This document shows positions 40,197 through 54,060 of a stretch of DNA of 64,000 nucleotides, piece by piece. The stretch is from assembly GCA_012295275.1 (NCBI GenBank), contig CM022677.1:20041041-20105040 (forward strand), given 5' to 3'. The notes beneath the pieces are model-generated. The model saw nothing but the letters and a program-made list of their open reading frames with translations, did no database searches and was not told the DNA's origin. Position 1 is the first letter of the stretch, and each line of letters begins with the position of its first letter. The DNA is from Chrysomallon squamiferum (Eukaryota > Mollusca > Gastropoda > Neomphalida > Peltospiridae). The position numbers were made by a program, and so were the translations under genes.

Positions 40197-42172
40197 TCAG
40201 AAGTGATCAACTAAAACGGAAACGCTGTTTTTGTTTACTTTCCCCTGCGTAACTCCGTCCATTCCGGCTAGCGACATGTTTTGCCATCTTGTCGGGTGAC
40301 CTGGAAAATAATTTTATATTATTATTTGCAATACTGAGAAGCTGTGTTGAATGTATTATTGTGAAAAAAAAAAAAAAAGTGTTTTGAAAACCCTAAGAGA
40401 ATTATTTTAATAATAATAGTGCAAAAAAAAAAATGAAGATGATGAAATGACAACAACAAAACTACTACTTCTACTAATAATAATAACATATAATAATAAT
40501 GGTTATAATGATGATGACAATGATAATGATAATAATAAGTAATAATGATAATAATAATACAAACGTAATATTAATAGCAACTAAAAGCAAATAATAATAA
40601 TAACAACATAAAAATAACAGTAACACAAATAACAATAACAGTTATAATAAGACAGAAGAATCACACCTGATTATTAAGAATAAACAGAAGCAAAATTTAG
40701 AAGAACTGTAAATACTAGAATGTCAGTCAGAACTAAAACATTCTTTCCAAAAGACAAATCACAAATTTTGAAGGACTAAACACACTTACTGGAAGGTAGA
40801 CTGCTAGATTTAAGTGCAAAAGACTTAAGATATGAGAATATCTGTCACAAATTCTGAATGACTAGTGGTACTAGTAGATAGATCTAAATACATTAGATAG
40901 TGGATCACTAATTTCAATGAACAAAAGGTACTAGAAGCTGGATCACTAATTCTGAAGGACTAGTGATACTTACCAGAAGGTGAATCACTAGACTTGAGGG
41001 CGAAGGACCAGCTGTCAGGGTTCACAGAGGCGCAGTGGGGCAGGCGGAGCTCAACTGGTTTCTGAAACTCAATACCGTGGGGTCCACACATCACCAGCGG
41101 ACTCAGCAATGTCTCCCCTAGAACATAGAATATTTTGTATTATAATAACCTATAGCAGCAGTAGTAGTGGTAGTCGTAGAGGTAGTAGTAGTAGTGTTGG
41201 TGGTGATAGTAATAGTAGTAGTAGTACTAGTAGTAGTAGTAGTTGTAGTAGTGGTAGTAGTTGTAGTAGTTATTGTAGTAGTTGTAGTAGTAGTAGTTGT
41301 AGAGGTAGTGGTAGTATAGTAGTAGTAGTAGTAGTAGTGGTAGAGGTAGTTGTAGTAGTAGTAGTAGTAGTAGTAGTAGTTGTAGTAGTGGTAGTGGTAG
41401 TGGTAGTGGTAGAGGTAGTAGTAGTAGTAGTAGTTGTATAGTTGTAGTTGTAGTAGTAGTAATAGTAGTTGTAGTTGTGTCTTTGTAATAGTTGGTGAGA
41501 TAGTAGTAGTAGTAGTAGTAGTAGTAGTAAGTGTTTGTTTATGTCTTTAGTTGTAGTGTAGTAGTAGTAGTAGTAATGGAAGTAGTTTACCTCTATCTTT
41601 GGTAGTATAGTAGTGTAGTAGTAGTAGTAGTAATGGAATAGTGGTTTACCTCTGTCTTTAGTTGTAGTAGTAGTAGTAGTAGTAGTAATGGAGTTGTGTT
41701 TAGTAGTTGTTGTCTTTAGTTGTAGTGTAGTAGTAGTAGTATATAGTAGTAATGGAAGTGTTTACCTCTGTCTTTAGTTGTAGTAGTGGTAGTGGTAGTA
41801 TAGTAGTATAGTAGTAGTAATGGAAGTGTTTACTTCTGTCTTTAGTTGTAGTGTAGTAGTAGTAGTAGTAGTAGTAGTAGTTTTAGTCTGTCTTTAGTTG
41901 TAGTTGTAGTAGTAGTAGTAGTAATGTAAGTGTTTACCTCTGTCTTTGTCCAGTGGGGAAGAATGCTGTTATCACGACAAACTTTGAAGTAGATTTCCTG
42001 TGTCTTGTGCTCACCGATTGCTCCTGGTGGGATTACTATACTCACACCTGTAACAAACAAACAAACAAACAAACAAACAAACAAACAAACAAACAAACAA
42101 ACAAACAAACAAGGAACCAAACAAACATAAATCAATTAACAAAGAATTAAATACATCAATAAAATCTTTAAA

Positions 42173-42235
<63 letters not shown>

Positions 42236-42312
42236 ACACTCTCTCTCTCTCTCTCCTCTTCTCTCTCTCTCTCTGTCTCAATTCATAATTATGGAGATAG
42301 GCTGATAAATAA

Positions 42313-42362
<50 letters not shown>

Positions 42363-45065
42363 CTTCTTTCACACTAAGATGCCACCAACAGATGTGAAAA
42401 CACACCCACACACACAGTGTGATTTTCATCAACATCAGACAAAATTACCACTACAAAAATAAAAATAACAAATAACATATCATAACACAACATAACATAA
42501 CATAACATAACATAACATAACATAACATTTTTTTACCTGTTTAACATAACATAACATAACATAACATAACATATCATAACACAATATAAATGTTAACATA
42601 ACATAACATAACATCAACATATCATAACACAATATAACATAACATAACAAAACATAAAATAACAAATAACATAACATAACAACATAACATAACATAACAT
42701 AACATAACATAACATAACATAACATAACATAACATAACATAACATCACATCACATAATATAAATTAAAAGAAAAGAAAACAAATGTAATAAAATGAAGTA
42801 AAATAAAAACAAATAATAACAAAAAGAATAATAAAATGAAATAAAAGTAGAATAAAATGACAGTTTAGATTTGAAATAATTAGTAGTGAAAATAAGAACA
42901 AGCATGTGAATATTAGTCTTTTTCAAAAACTGAAAAAGCTACAAAACAAAAAATATTATAAACAATTAAAAATAAAAACTGCTCAGTTAAATTCAGATTA
43001 ATTACATAATATAACGAAAAGCATCTTCAAAAACAAAAATTCCGTTTTTGCATGCAAAACAAATGTTTCAAGTTCTGTTTCTATGGCAACGGAAAGGCAT
43101 GCACCAACATACCCCAGAACAACAGTTTCTGGTGTTGACATGCTGTCTGATGTCCCACCACCATCTGAATAACACTCGTTTTCATTGGTCAGTGTTATAC
43201 AAGGCTTGCTTTCATTGGTTGGAATTACAGAAGACTTGTTTTCATTGGTCAGTGAGTCAGTAGTGTTAGTAAACACACCACCATTTTGAGTTAGTTCACC
43301 ACTACTGTCTAATGTTCTCTGACCCTGAGGGGGTGAGAGATGGGGCGGAGGGGGTGGTCTTGGTGGTGGTGTGCGTTTAGCAAACATAAACTGACTAAAG
43401 AGAAAATAAAATAAATAAATTTAAAACAAAAAATAAAAGATTTTAAAAATATTTTGTTAGTCAAGCAAATTTTAATTACTAACATTGAATTAAAAAAAAA
43501 AAAAGACGAATTATATAAAATATATAAAATAAAAATTAAAAGAAAAAAAAAGTTTTTAAAATGAAAGATTTATTAACTATAATATATAAATTCAGAAAGT
43601 AGGTAATTTTTTTTTTTTTTGATCAGAGCCATGGAAAACTGAAATTTTCTAAATATGTTTCTTAATCTTAATTTTATATATATATATATATTTATTTCTT
43701 ATCATGGTATCCAAAGTTAATCAGTTAAGAAATATTTTATATACTTAATATGTAATAAAAAAAAACATATATATATATATATTATTTTTTAGAAAATTAC
43801 ATTAATAATAATTTAATGACTTGCTTGACTAACAAAAACAACAAATACAACAAACAAAAGCAAAAAAGGCACAGTATTAAGCAAAAGAAAAGAATGTTAA
43901 ATTAAATTATATTTTTAATTTATTTTTTTTGGATGTTAAAGACTGATAACCAACATAAAAAACAACATGAAAACAAACACACATGCAAAAATAAAACCTG
44001 TCCAAAATGTGTTATTAAACTATCTAGGTGTTAAATAAACAAATAAACAAATATTTTAAAATTCTTTATTAATTACAGATTATTAGTTTATTGTTTGGGG
44101 GGGAGCAACATTTTATTGTGTTTTAGTTTCCCAAAACAGTGAAATAATTATAGATGCTGAACCATTTATCTGGCTTCCAGAAATTAAAATGAAAAAAAAA
44201 ATATAAAAATAAATAAAATAAAATGAAACCCACAAAAAGAATATTTTTAAAAATGGCTACTTGTCAATCAGGCACAATTTTGTTTTAGTTTCCCAGAACA
44301 ATGAAATAATTATAGATCTTGAAACACTTATCTGGCTTTCAGAAATTAAGAAAAAAAAAAAAAAATATAAAATTAAATAAAATCCACAAAAACCCAGCTA
44401 TATTTCTAAAACTGGCTACTGGTGAATTTTACATGCTTTGTTTTAGTTTCCATGACACCACAATAAATTATTATTTGTTTCCATTTACTTTCATTCTTAT
44501 TTAAAAGACTGTCAGAAACACAGTTCACTTATGTAAAGTACATTCTATATAGGTATTTTACGAATTTTAAGTGAATTAACAATGTTGTATCCAAACAGTT
44601 AAAACTAAATAATTATTTAAAAAAAAAAAAAAAAAAATCCATAAATATCATCAATGTTATATTAGTAACATTATATAAACAAAAATTGATTAGTGGTTGG
44701 ATTGGGAATTAACGCGAAAATGGAAGACCAAGAATTTATTAATTAACTAACCCGTTTACCAAACGTATTTTTCTCTAACCACTGAAACATAATTTAGAAA
44801 TTTGAAAAAAAAAAAAAAAAAAATACATTTATCTCTATACATAAATAAAAAAAAATAAAAATGTCTCACTTGCTGAGATCAGGCATGGAAGATGGCCCAT
44901 TTTTCATGGTAGATCCTTTGCCAAACGTCGACATTGTTCCTTGCTTTTTGTAGGCCTCAAATGCGCTCTGCCTTAGCTCATGGTGGGGCCCATTTTGGGT
45001 TGCATGTTTTTCAATATTATGTTGACTGCTCGATTTTCCTTCCCTGGAGGTTGTAAATATTTAAA

Positions 45066-45108
<43 letters not shown>

Positions 45109-45411
45109 CTTTAAATAATGACAACATGTAAACTAACTATTTAGAATAAACATTTTTAACATTTTTAAAGATTTTGTTTTGCAGTGTAAGATTTATTAGA
45201 GTGTCATTATATTCTGATTCTTGCTGTAATTAATAAAAAAAAAAAAAAATAATGAGACAAATTAAAAATAATTAATTAAAAGAAAAAAGAGTGAAAAAAT
45301 GTACGTTTGATATAGGGTAACAATTTAAAAACAACAACAACAACAACTTTGTTATTTAGTATCTTTTGGAGTTACAGCAACAATGACACATTCTTATTAC
45401 TGATAATAATC

Positions 45412-45469
<58 letters not shown>

Positions 45470-46897
45470 TCTCCCCCCTTCCTCCACCCCCCTTCCCCAC
45501 ATGTCCCCCCTCTCTTCCTCCTTTCACCCTCTTTCTATTCACATGAGCACATCAAAGTAACAGCAACATGTAATAATTACCACAACTAATAATAACAATG
45601 CGTTACAGGTAACAATGACATTTTAGAGATGAATAACAACCGGAATAAGCAACGACAACAGTAACAATATTCTAATCACCATAGCAACAACAACAACAAA
45701 AGCTATATTAAAATTAAAAATAGTACACAGGAACATACCTGTATGAACACAATAATACACTGTTTTTCAAAAGCAATAAGATGCATGCAAAATGCAAACA
45801 AATAAATAAATTATACAGGCACCAAAAGCTGTTTTAGTATTTACAGTAGCTGTGAGATAAAAATATTACATGTACACACATAAATGTTATTATATATAAT
45901 GTATGTATAAAATAACAACATGTATTAAACAAGTAAACAGGAAATACAAATATAATGAATGGTTGATATCAAAAGGTCAAGGTCAGTTTATAATTTTGAT
46001 ACTGGTGATATTTAATTACCTTAATATTTTGAAATAATGATAATAGTGACGACGATGATGATGAAGATGATGATGAAGATGTCAATAATTAATACTGATA
46101 ATAGTAAAAATAACAATAATAATAAAAATGATAAAAATAATAATAATAAATTACCTATACAAGTTATGATTTTAATAATGATACCAATAATAATAAGTTA
46201 CTGAAATTAATAAAAACGTGTCTTACATTGGGAAGTAAATAATTTAATACTCTTACAAAGAATTACAATAAAACAAAAATATTAATTTTACACAGACAAT
46301 GACCAACACCATTGAAAGCAGATACAACATGAAACAGATACAACATGAAACATAAACTTAGCAATTTCCACATCACATTCTGAAGTCAACAGTATCTGAA
46401 CTAACTCGAAGAAATAAGAAAAATATAAAATTAAAATTAAATAAAAATTAAATAAAAATTAAATTTAAAAAAAGAAATAAAAAAAAAGAAATTAAAATGA
46501 AAGTAATATGAAATATTTTAATTCTTGTACTCAAAAACAGAGAAAGCGTTAGAATGAATGGATCAAAAGTTAAAGAATTGGAGTACTGGTTAGAATGGGA
46601 AAAGTGACCCTGGCTGTGATTCTTGTTGTTAAAGACGAAGAGATAATTATTTAAAATAAGAAAATGTTTTCTTTAATGGAACAAATATTTTAAAACTGCA
46701 GTCAGCTGATATGATTTCTATCATCAAGGCTATGAAAAAGGAACATTGTCGATATTCCTTTCCATTTCTATTTAAATTTTTTAAATTTTAGCAGCAAGAA
46801 ATCTGAGGTACTATAATGGTTAAACTCTTGAGGTTTGATGCTTATAGTTGAAATGGCTTTGACATTTATTACATCCAAATAATAAATTAATAAATAA

Positions 46898-46958
<61 letters not shown>

Positions 46959-47395
46959 GTAATTAATCGGATAATAATTAGGCTTCTTGCTTATCTGTAT
47001 AGCCAACCAGTTATCTCCCTTGACAAAAACAAAGCATGGTATTATGGGTAAATGTGATGTGGAAATTTTAACATGGAGAATTGGTTACTATTTTTTTAAT
47101 GTTAGAATAATAATAATTTGACAAAACAGTGTATCCATGACTACCAATGAGATTAAACCGTTTCCAAATTCGTATTAAATAGTTTGTTAATTAATTTTAT
47201 ACAATAATAACCTTTACTTATTTACTTTTCACTGTATTAATTAATGTTAGTAAAGAGATGATCCTTATCAAAAGGATTATAATCTAAATTACCAATTTCA
47301 AATCAATTATGAATTTATAAATAAATAAATGTGTTAAGTAAGATTAGTTTTTTTTTTTACATGCAAGTTCAAACATACATTAATTCAGTTAACCA

Positions 47396-47432
<37 letters not shown>

Positions 47433-48598
47433 CTCTGTAACCAATTCTCCTAGCTGTTTTGTAGGTTCTTACACATTTCAGAAATTTTTTGAATTTTGTC
47501 AGTTACCATAGAAACATTGTATTGTTATGGTTCTTAATAATTCTTCTTCTTCTTCTTAAGAATCCTGACTTGAAAATATTTTAGTATACTCTTTTATAAA
47601 TAAATAACAACAGATGTATATATGTATATATATGTATGCATATATATCTGTCTGTCTGTATGTATGTCTATATGCATGCATGTATGTATGGATGTATAAA
47701 ACATAATGAGAATAATGGGTTACTCTTTTCAAACAGCAACAAGAGATGTTAAAACAACCCGGTCATACAGTGGAAAAAACCCACTGTGGTCTTTCATTTA
47801 TTTGTTATGAAATATTTCATTTGATGTCTACTCAGTTTTCTCCATGTATGATACTTTCTCAAATCCTATTGGCCAGAAGTGTGACAAATTAAAGAGTGAA
47901 AAGATCACATGATCTAATACTGATTTCTGATTGGCTGTCATGCCTGAATGAACTAACAAAGTTTTAACTTTTTAAAAATGAATGGACAAATATAAATTTA
48001 CCTTTCTTTTGTTTTGTTTTGTTTTGTGTGTTTTTATTAATAATGGTAATTCATTTGTTTTGGAGATTAAGATGAAACTATAAATACTTTTTGGGAAAAT
48101 TAGACAAAATATTTGGCTGAATTATAACTACTTGACTGAATATACATTTTTTCTTTTTACTTCTCAAATTAAACCAAAACAATATCTTTACAAAGTTGAT
48201 CGAACACATTTCAGTTTTTTTGGAACTGATAAAACATTAATTTTGCAAATAACTATTTTCACTGGTGTTAGTAACAGCTTTTGAGAAATTTAAAAATGTT
48301 CTAGAATGTGTAAAAAAAAAAACAACCCATTATTAACTAACTAATAACATCACCATCCGGTTATGTATCATACCGAACAATTTCCTTCGAATTGTTTTGA
48401 GCAGGATACACTCCAGGAGTAATGAGTTTCTTGTAGGACTCAAAGTTTTCTTTCGACTCAAAATTCCAGCTGATGTGTTTTTCCCATTTGGTTGGCATCT
48501 TGCCAGGACTGGTGGCCATCTTGTTGAGCTGAGTCAGCCTCGGTTCTGATTTCGCTCTTAGTCGTATCTTTTTATCATTTGTCTGATCCTGTTTAGTT
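40197..48598 (-). CDS. TJP1: ZO-1/TJP-like tight-junction scaffold, C-terminal part with ZU5 domain
   Basis: Membrane-associated guanylate-kinase scaffold linking junction proteins to actin. Only the C-terminal exons are here: 48598-48374 (basic, KWEKHISWNFESKENFESYK), 45043-44870 (RQSAFEAYKKQGTMSTFGKG), 43394-43113 (Pro-rich, with TNENK repeats), 42047-41938 and 41112-40974 (ZU5: GVSIVIPPGAIGEHKTQEIY, FKVCRDNSILP, ETLLSPLVMCGPHG, KPVELRLPHC) and 40300-40197 (RWQNMSLAG ... VSVLVDHF, the family's conserved C-terminus). Phases agree except between 43113 (phase 2) and 42047 (phase 1). That gap could be bridged by an 11-base exon at 42373-42363, or a ZU5 first-strand exon there is frame-broken. 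PDZ, SH3 and GuK exons must lie right of 48600, probably beyond the satellite. The symbol marks the family; TJP1/2/3 orthology is not resolved. Confidence 0.9.
41150..41960 (-). repeat. (GTA)n expansion with copied TJP splice donors
   Basis: The intron after the first ZU5 exon is filled with GTA/TAC triplets (41150-41930). Embedded are repeated copies of the exon-intron junction, on the plus strand GTTTACCTCTGTCTTTAG, near 41586, 41645, 41760 and 41829, with weaker ones near 41530, 41715 and 41885. The real donor is at 41937-41936 (GACAGAG then GTAAAC). Confidence 0.85.
42050..42752. repeat. Microsatellite cluster in a TJP intron
   Basis: In order: (CAAA)n 42054-42112, which on the transcribed strand is a TTTG tract ending in the acceptor of the ZU5 exon; (CT)n 42178-42275 with interruptions; (CA)n 42319-42359; and an AACAT pentanucleotide array 42485-42752. 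Confidence 0.9.
45060..48373. other. TJP intron, repeat-rich
   Basis: Poly-A 45067-45107, (CT)n 45414-45463, a C-rich stretch 45470-45530, (ATA)n about 46900-46957, (AAT)n 47396-47430 and TATG-type repeats 47615-47695. No additional exon was seen. Confidence 0.6.
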
Positions 48599-49522
48599 CT
48601 GAAATTTTACATCATTGTCTTAGCTTTCGTGATTGGTCAGTTAGCGAAAATGACATTTGTAAGGTGTTTTTTCATTTGGTTAATGTTTAAGCCATACAAA
48701 AAAAATGTTTTTTTTTTTTTTTTTTTTTTTTTTTGTTGTTGTTTAGAATATATTTATAAGGATTGATATAAACAACATGTTTATTGTTTTTTTTATTTAT
48801 TTATTAATTTTATTTTTTTATTTTGTGTTAATTAGTTAAAATATATTTTTAAGAACTGATTTCTAAACCGTCTTCATTACAATTTGTAAACTTATTTTTC
48901 ATTGGTTAATACTTGAAAATATTATTTTACTTATCTTCGGTTAAAACATGGTTTCATAGCAATTTATTAACAAACAAAAAATAAAAATAAAAAAAATTAT
49001 TAGTATTTAGAATCACAATATCTTCCTTCTTTCTATTGGTTAAAACATGTTTTCATTATAATTTGTTAAACATTTTTTCATTGGGAAATGCTTTGAAACA
49101 TTTCATTATCTTTCCAATCTTTCTATTGGACAAAAACATTTGTGGTTTTTGACTGGTTATTTCTTAAAATTATAATTTCTTTCATCCTATTGGTCAAACT
49201 ATTATATAATAGATTTATTAATATTTCTTCTGAATAACCATTCAGTTACAAAATAAAACCAGTTATTTGTTTTTAATAATAATTTTAGTGGATTTATTTC
49301 GGGAATGATTGTAAAAGATTATTTTTATTTATTTATGTATTTTTAATAAACTCAAAATTTGTTTTAAAAAGTTATTAAACACGTAAAATTTTTTTAAAGA
49401 AATTTAGTATATTTAATAAATGGTAAAAAATATAGCCAAAATGGTTAAAATTTAATATAATCTGTAAACTGTTTTATTTGTTAATAAGGTTAAAAATAAG
49501 TGAATAAATAAATAAATAATTA

Positions 49523-49577
<55 letters not shown>

Positions 49578-51729
49578 GAAAACTAAAATTTGTTTATGTT
49601 CTTTACAGGTTATAAATGGAAACTGGATAAAGTAACAGAAAAATGTGGCATACTGTTAATTATAAATTTCACTTCTGCTACTAACAGATTCAAGAAACCA
49701 GCATGCTCTACATGGAAAGATGGAAATTAATAAAGAAAAATGTGTTAACAACAAAAGGGTTAATTCAGACAAAAATTTCTGTATGGTTAAGAAATATGTA
49801 AGCAAGTAAATAAATAAATACTAGACAAATAAATAAATAAATAAATAAATAAATAAATGAATAAATAACTTCTTAGTTCAGTAGAATATAATTAAATTTA
49901 AAATAAATATTTGCTATAAATATAAAAGAAAAAATTAAATGATTCTTATACATTTTTAACTGTTTTCCATGCAGTTCCTATCAAACAAGATTTGTTTTTG
50001 AATATGTATTAGAAAACAATTCATGAATAAACATTATAATTAAAGAACCATTTTCTTAGTTTATTAACTTGGTTAGTTGTTTTTATATATTTTTTAAGTT
50101 TTTGATTTCTACACTTTTTAAGGAGCCCAATCTTTGTTAATGACAAAGCATAATATATCTGTTGTATCCCATTTTTCTTTCACATGTACCCAAACAATCC
50201 AAAATATTACAATTTTGCCAGTAATTTAGTAACTGATAATAAAACAAACAAACTCAAATTCTTCTTCTTCTTTTTTATTATTGTTTTAAATTATTTATTT
50301 TTTATTTTTGTTGTTTGTTTGTTTTGTTTTGTTTGTAACTAAGGCTAAAAGAAATGTGGTGCTCCAAAAAATGTGGAGGAAAAAAAAATACATAAGACAA
50401 ACATGGTGGTTTCTTGAAATATTTCTATTTATTCATGCAAAGTTGTACATTATTCATGCAGTTTGTGGCTGCAAAATAAATACATTGTTTTGTTTTTTTG
50501 AGCAAAAGTGAAAAAAATAACAATATAAAATAATCACCTATAAACTCAGTGAAAAGGATGATTAATAATGATTATAGTAACAGAATAATGATGATAATGA
50601 TAATGGTTATATAATAATAATAAAAAAATAATGATATAAACAATGACAATAATAATGATAATAAAATATAATAATGATAATGATAATAATAATATTAAAA
50701 AGTATGATACTGTAAATTGTATCCTTCCCAGAATGCATGAGTGTTAATATTATGAAGATACTGTAAAAAATGTCTAAGAATAAAAATATAATTATATGTG
50801 ATAATATTTTATATATATATAAAATGATAATTTGATATGTCTTGAATACTATAAAATATGAAACAAAAAATAGGAATATAAATTTATAAATGCTGATTAT
50901 AAAAAATATGCCTAAATATGTCTTCGTGGAAAAAACATTCTTCCTTGGTAATGCTTTAATCCTGCAGTTACTGAACGCCTTGGGATCAAATCTGCTTCAG
51001 TGAAAAAACAATTCAATCCATTACTCTCTATTGATCTTCAAACATAACAACAGTATATTAAACAGACATCACTTGAAAGTTCTTGGTTCTAATCCAGGTA
51101 CTGGCTTCACACTACAGCATATTCAGTAAGATTTTAATCCCCCTTGTACTAATCTTCTAACATACCAAACATTTGATATCTTAAACTTGAAGGTTCTAAG
51201 ATCAAATCCCAATATATTCTTAATTCCAAAATATACTTAATGTATGTAAAACCCTTTTAAAATATACTTTTTTCTCAATGTTTTTCTGAATGGTGCTCTT
51301 AAATTTCACTTTTTTTTTTTTTTTAAATCATGGGATCCCAATATACTGTACTACTCCAGAAGGAACTAACTTTTTAACATACTAACATACTATTATGAGC
51401 AGACCATCTAGTTTAACATATTATGTTTGTCTCAAAAAACATGATAAAACTTTAAAATAAAATGTAACTGCATTTCAAAAGGCTGCTTCATCACATTATT
51501 AAATGTAAAAGAGAATTATTGTAATAAGTTATGCAGTATGTAATAAGCCTTAAAAAAAAAGAGTTTCTATTCAATAAAATGTCTAAAAATTACAACACAT
51601 AAATTGTACAGTATGAACTAGCCTTAAAAATAAGGCTGAAAAAAAAATATATATAAAATCATGGCAGAATAATTTGTCATTTGGCATGTATGAAATATTT
51701 ACAACATGATCTTGGATTAAAGAAAAAAA

Positions 51730-51763
<34 letters not shown>

Positions 51764-52027
51764 TATAAAAAATAATAATAATAATTATTATTAATTTTTT
51801 TTTTTATTACAAATATGCAATATAAAAAGTTGTCTTTTATATACAGGTTGTAATAAATGCATTCACTAATAGAACAGAATTTGTAGGTGAAACTTTACAA
51901 ACAGGTGACATTAGGGATGTGCAAAAATACATGTAATTTACAAATGAGTTAAAAGAATGAAAACAAAAGAAAGAAACCTAATTAAAGTCTGTTTTGAGCT
52001 CTGTGTACAAGCATTAACTTTCTGTGT

Positions 52028-52058
<31 letters not shown>

Positions 52059-52140
52059 GTAATAATAATAATAGTAGCAATAATAATAATATTAATAATA
52101 ATAACAAATATTTCACCAATATAAGAAAAACAATTGTCTA
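48599..52140. other. Presumed TJP intron or upstream sequence
   Basis: AT-rich with poly-T 48710-48734, (AAT)n 49526-49575, TAAA repeats 49808-49860 and poly-A/(TA) 51723-51767. The 48598 exon begins in phase 2, so an upstream exon exists, but none with a matching donor was recognised in this stretch. Confidence 0.45.
50930..51240. repeat. Degenerate repeat of about 118 bp, about 2.5 copies
   Basis: Related blocks share GATCTTCAAACATA/AATCTTCTAACATA and a following ACTTGAAnGTTCT...(A/T)AATCC(C/A) motif, starting near 51030 and 51149, with a partial copy near 50965. Each has a weak resemblance to a tRNA B box, so an old short interspersed element is possible. Confidence 0.4.
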
Positions 52141-52149
52141 TTTTACACA

Positions 52150-52935
52150 AGAACTTAGAGCACTAGAATATTAATCACACAAACACAGACACACTTATTT
52201 ACAAAGTTTAAAATAAGAAGAAAGAAGAGCAAAACAACATATATACATATATATATGAGAGAGAGAGTGAGAAAATGGCTACCTCAGCTGCAGTGTCAAG
52301 TCTGAAGACAGGAAAGACTAAAGGTGCACACACACAGAACTGATGGTTCAGTACCTCCTTTAGTCAGAAACTCAAATATTTCACCAGAAACTCAAATATT
52401 TCACCAATGTAAGAAAAATGATTGTCTATTTCACACAAGAGCTTAGAGTACTAGAATATTAATCACACACACACACACACACACACTTATTTACAAAGTT
52501 TAAAATAAGAAGAAAGAAGAGCAAAACAACATATATACATATATATATGAGAGAGAGAAAGTGAGAAAATGGCTAGCTCAACTGCAGAGTCAAGTTTGAA
52601 GACAGGAAAGACTAAAGGTGCACACACACAGAACTGATGGTTCATTACCTCCTTTAGTCAGAAACTCAAATATTTCACCAATGTAAGAAAAATGATTGTC
52701 TATTTTACACAAGAGCTTAGAGCACTAGAATATTAATCAGACACACACACACTTATTTACAAAGTTTAAAATAAGAAGAAAGAAGAGCAAAACAACATAT
52801 ATATATATGAGAGAGAGAGAAAGAGAAAAATGGCTAGCTCAACTGCAGAGTCAAGTTTGAAGACAGGTAAGACTAAAGGTGCACACACACAGAACTGATG
52901 GTTCAGTACCTCCTTTAGTCAGAAACTCGTAGATG
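52150..52935. repeat. Three-copy tandem repeat, units about 265-290 bp
   Basis: Each copy runs from TATTTCACCAATGTAAG through a variable CA tract, TTATTTACAAAGTTTAAAAT, a TA tract, GAGAGAGA, AAAATGGCTAGCTCAACTGC, AAGACTAAAGGTGC and CTCCTTTAGTCAGAAACTC. The ATATATGAGAGAG landmark occurs near 52247, 52540 and 52805. Most length differences come from the internal CA, TA and GA tracts. Confidence 0.85.
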
Positions 52936-53833
52936 ACGAGTCACATTTTAAACTGCACGTGAAACTGGAATATTCTGATGATGCTCAACAAGGAAAACAG
53001 TAACAACAGAAGATGATGAAGAAGACGACCACCACAGGAATCACACCCACCCTCGATGGGCAGACTTGTTCCATCATAAAACTCGTCACCTAGCACAGGT
53101 GTAAACAGGAAAAAGTAAATGTCCCACAGCCTGGAAAGGTGTTACCTTTTACCCTGCCCATGTCATCATCATCACACCCGTGCAAATGAAAATGGCTGAA
53201 TGACAGCAGAGATTTTCTAGGAATGGCTTGTAGATCTACCAGAAGACTGCAAAATTCTTTTTATTTCTGACTACAGCTCAGCCAACTGACAAAAAAAAAA
53301 AGAAAAGAAAAGAAGAAGATGACTGGCTGGAGTGAAGCTGTGGCCTGCCTTGATGTCTGAAATATTCACGTGGTCAAACTGATGAGGATTTCACCTATCG
53401 AAGGAAGAAGAAGAAACTGTTCCTCAGTTGCTTAATTTCGCTAAAAATCTTACAGAATCTGTTGCCAGTGACGTGGCATGGCAGTTAATCAAAATCAGTG
53501 AAGGTAGAAGTGTCAATTGTAAAGAGGCCGGCATAACTTTATCTTTGAAAAAAGGAGACAGCCCCTCAGTTGCTTGAATTAGGCTAATAAAGAGTCATAG
53601 AACCTGTTGGCAAGGATATGGACGACACAAAACACCAGCCGTGTTTCATCCAGCTGAGTCTGATTGCTGATAAAAGCTCATGAAGTGATGGTGGTGAAAC
53701 AGGATGCAGCTGGAAGACTTTCCATTGAGGGAACTAACCAGAGAAGAGCAACAACACACCTTTGTGTTAGGAAACAAGAACTAACTCATTTTTAGTCTGA
53801 TGCATGGAAAAATTCAAACAGAGAGAAAAAAAT

Positions 53834-53864
<31 letters not shown>

Positions 53865-54060
53865 AAACACATGAAGCAACTTCGCTTGGATGAAATGTTG
53901 AAGACGGCAGAAGTAAGCCTCCTACAGGTACATCCCTGTGGCTTTGACTTCAACGTCTCCCATGACGTCATACCTGCAACATCAGACATCTAAGGTGAAG
54001 AGATCAACTAGAAAAAGGTTCATCCACTAAGGCTTTGGATTCAAGAGTGCTGGAAGATCA
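52936..54060. other. Mixed-composition segment between repeats, function unknown
   Basis: This is the least repetitive part of the right half. It contains a poly-A tract (53824-53861) and an imperfect duplication about 160 bp apart (CTCAGTTGCTT...AGAATCTGTTG near 53420 and CTCAGTTGCTT...AGAACCTGTTGG near 53560). No open frame above about 65 codons is convincing. On the minus strand two short phase-compatible candidate exons occur (see findings). Confidence 0.4.
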
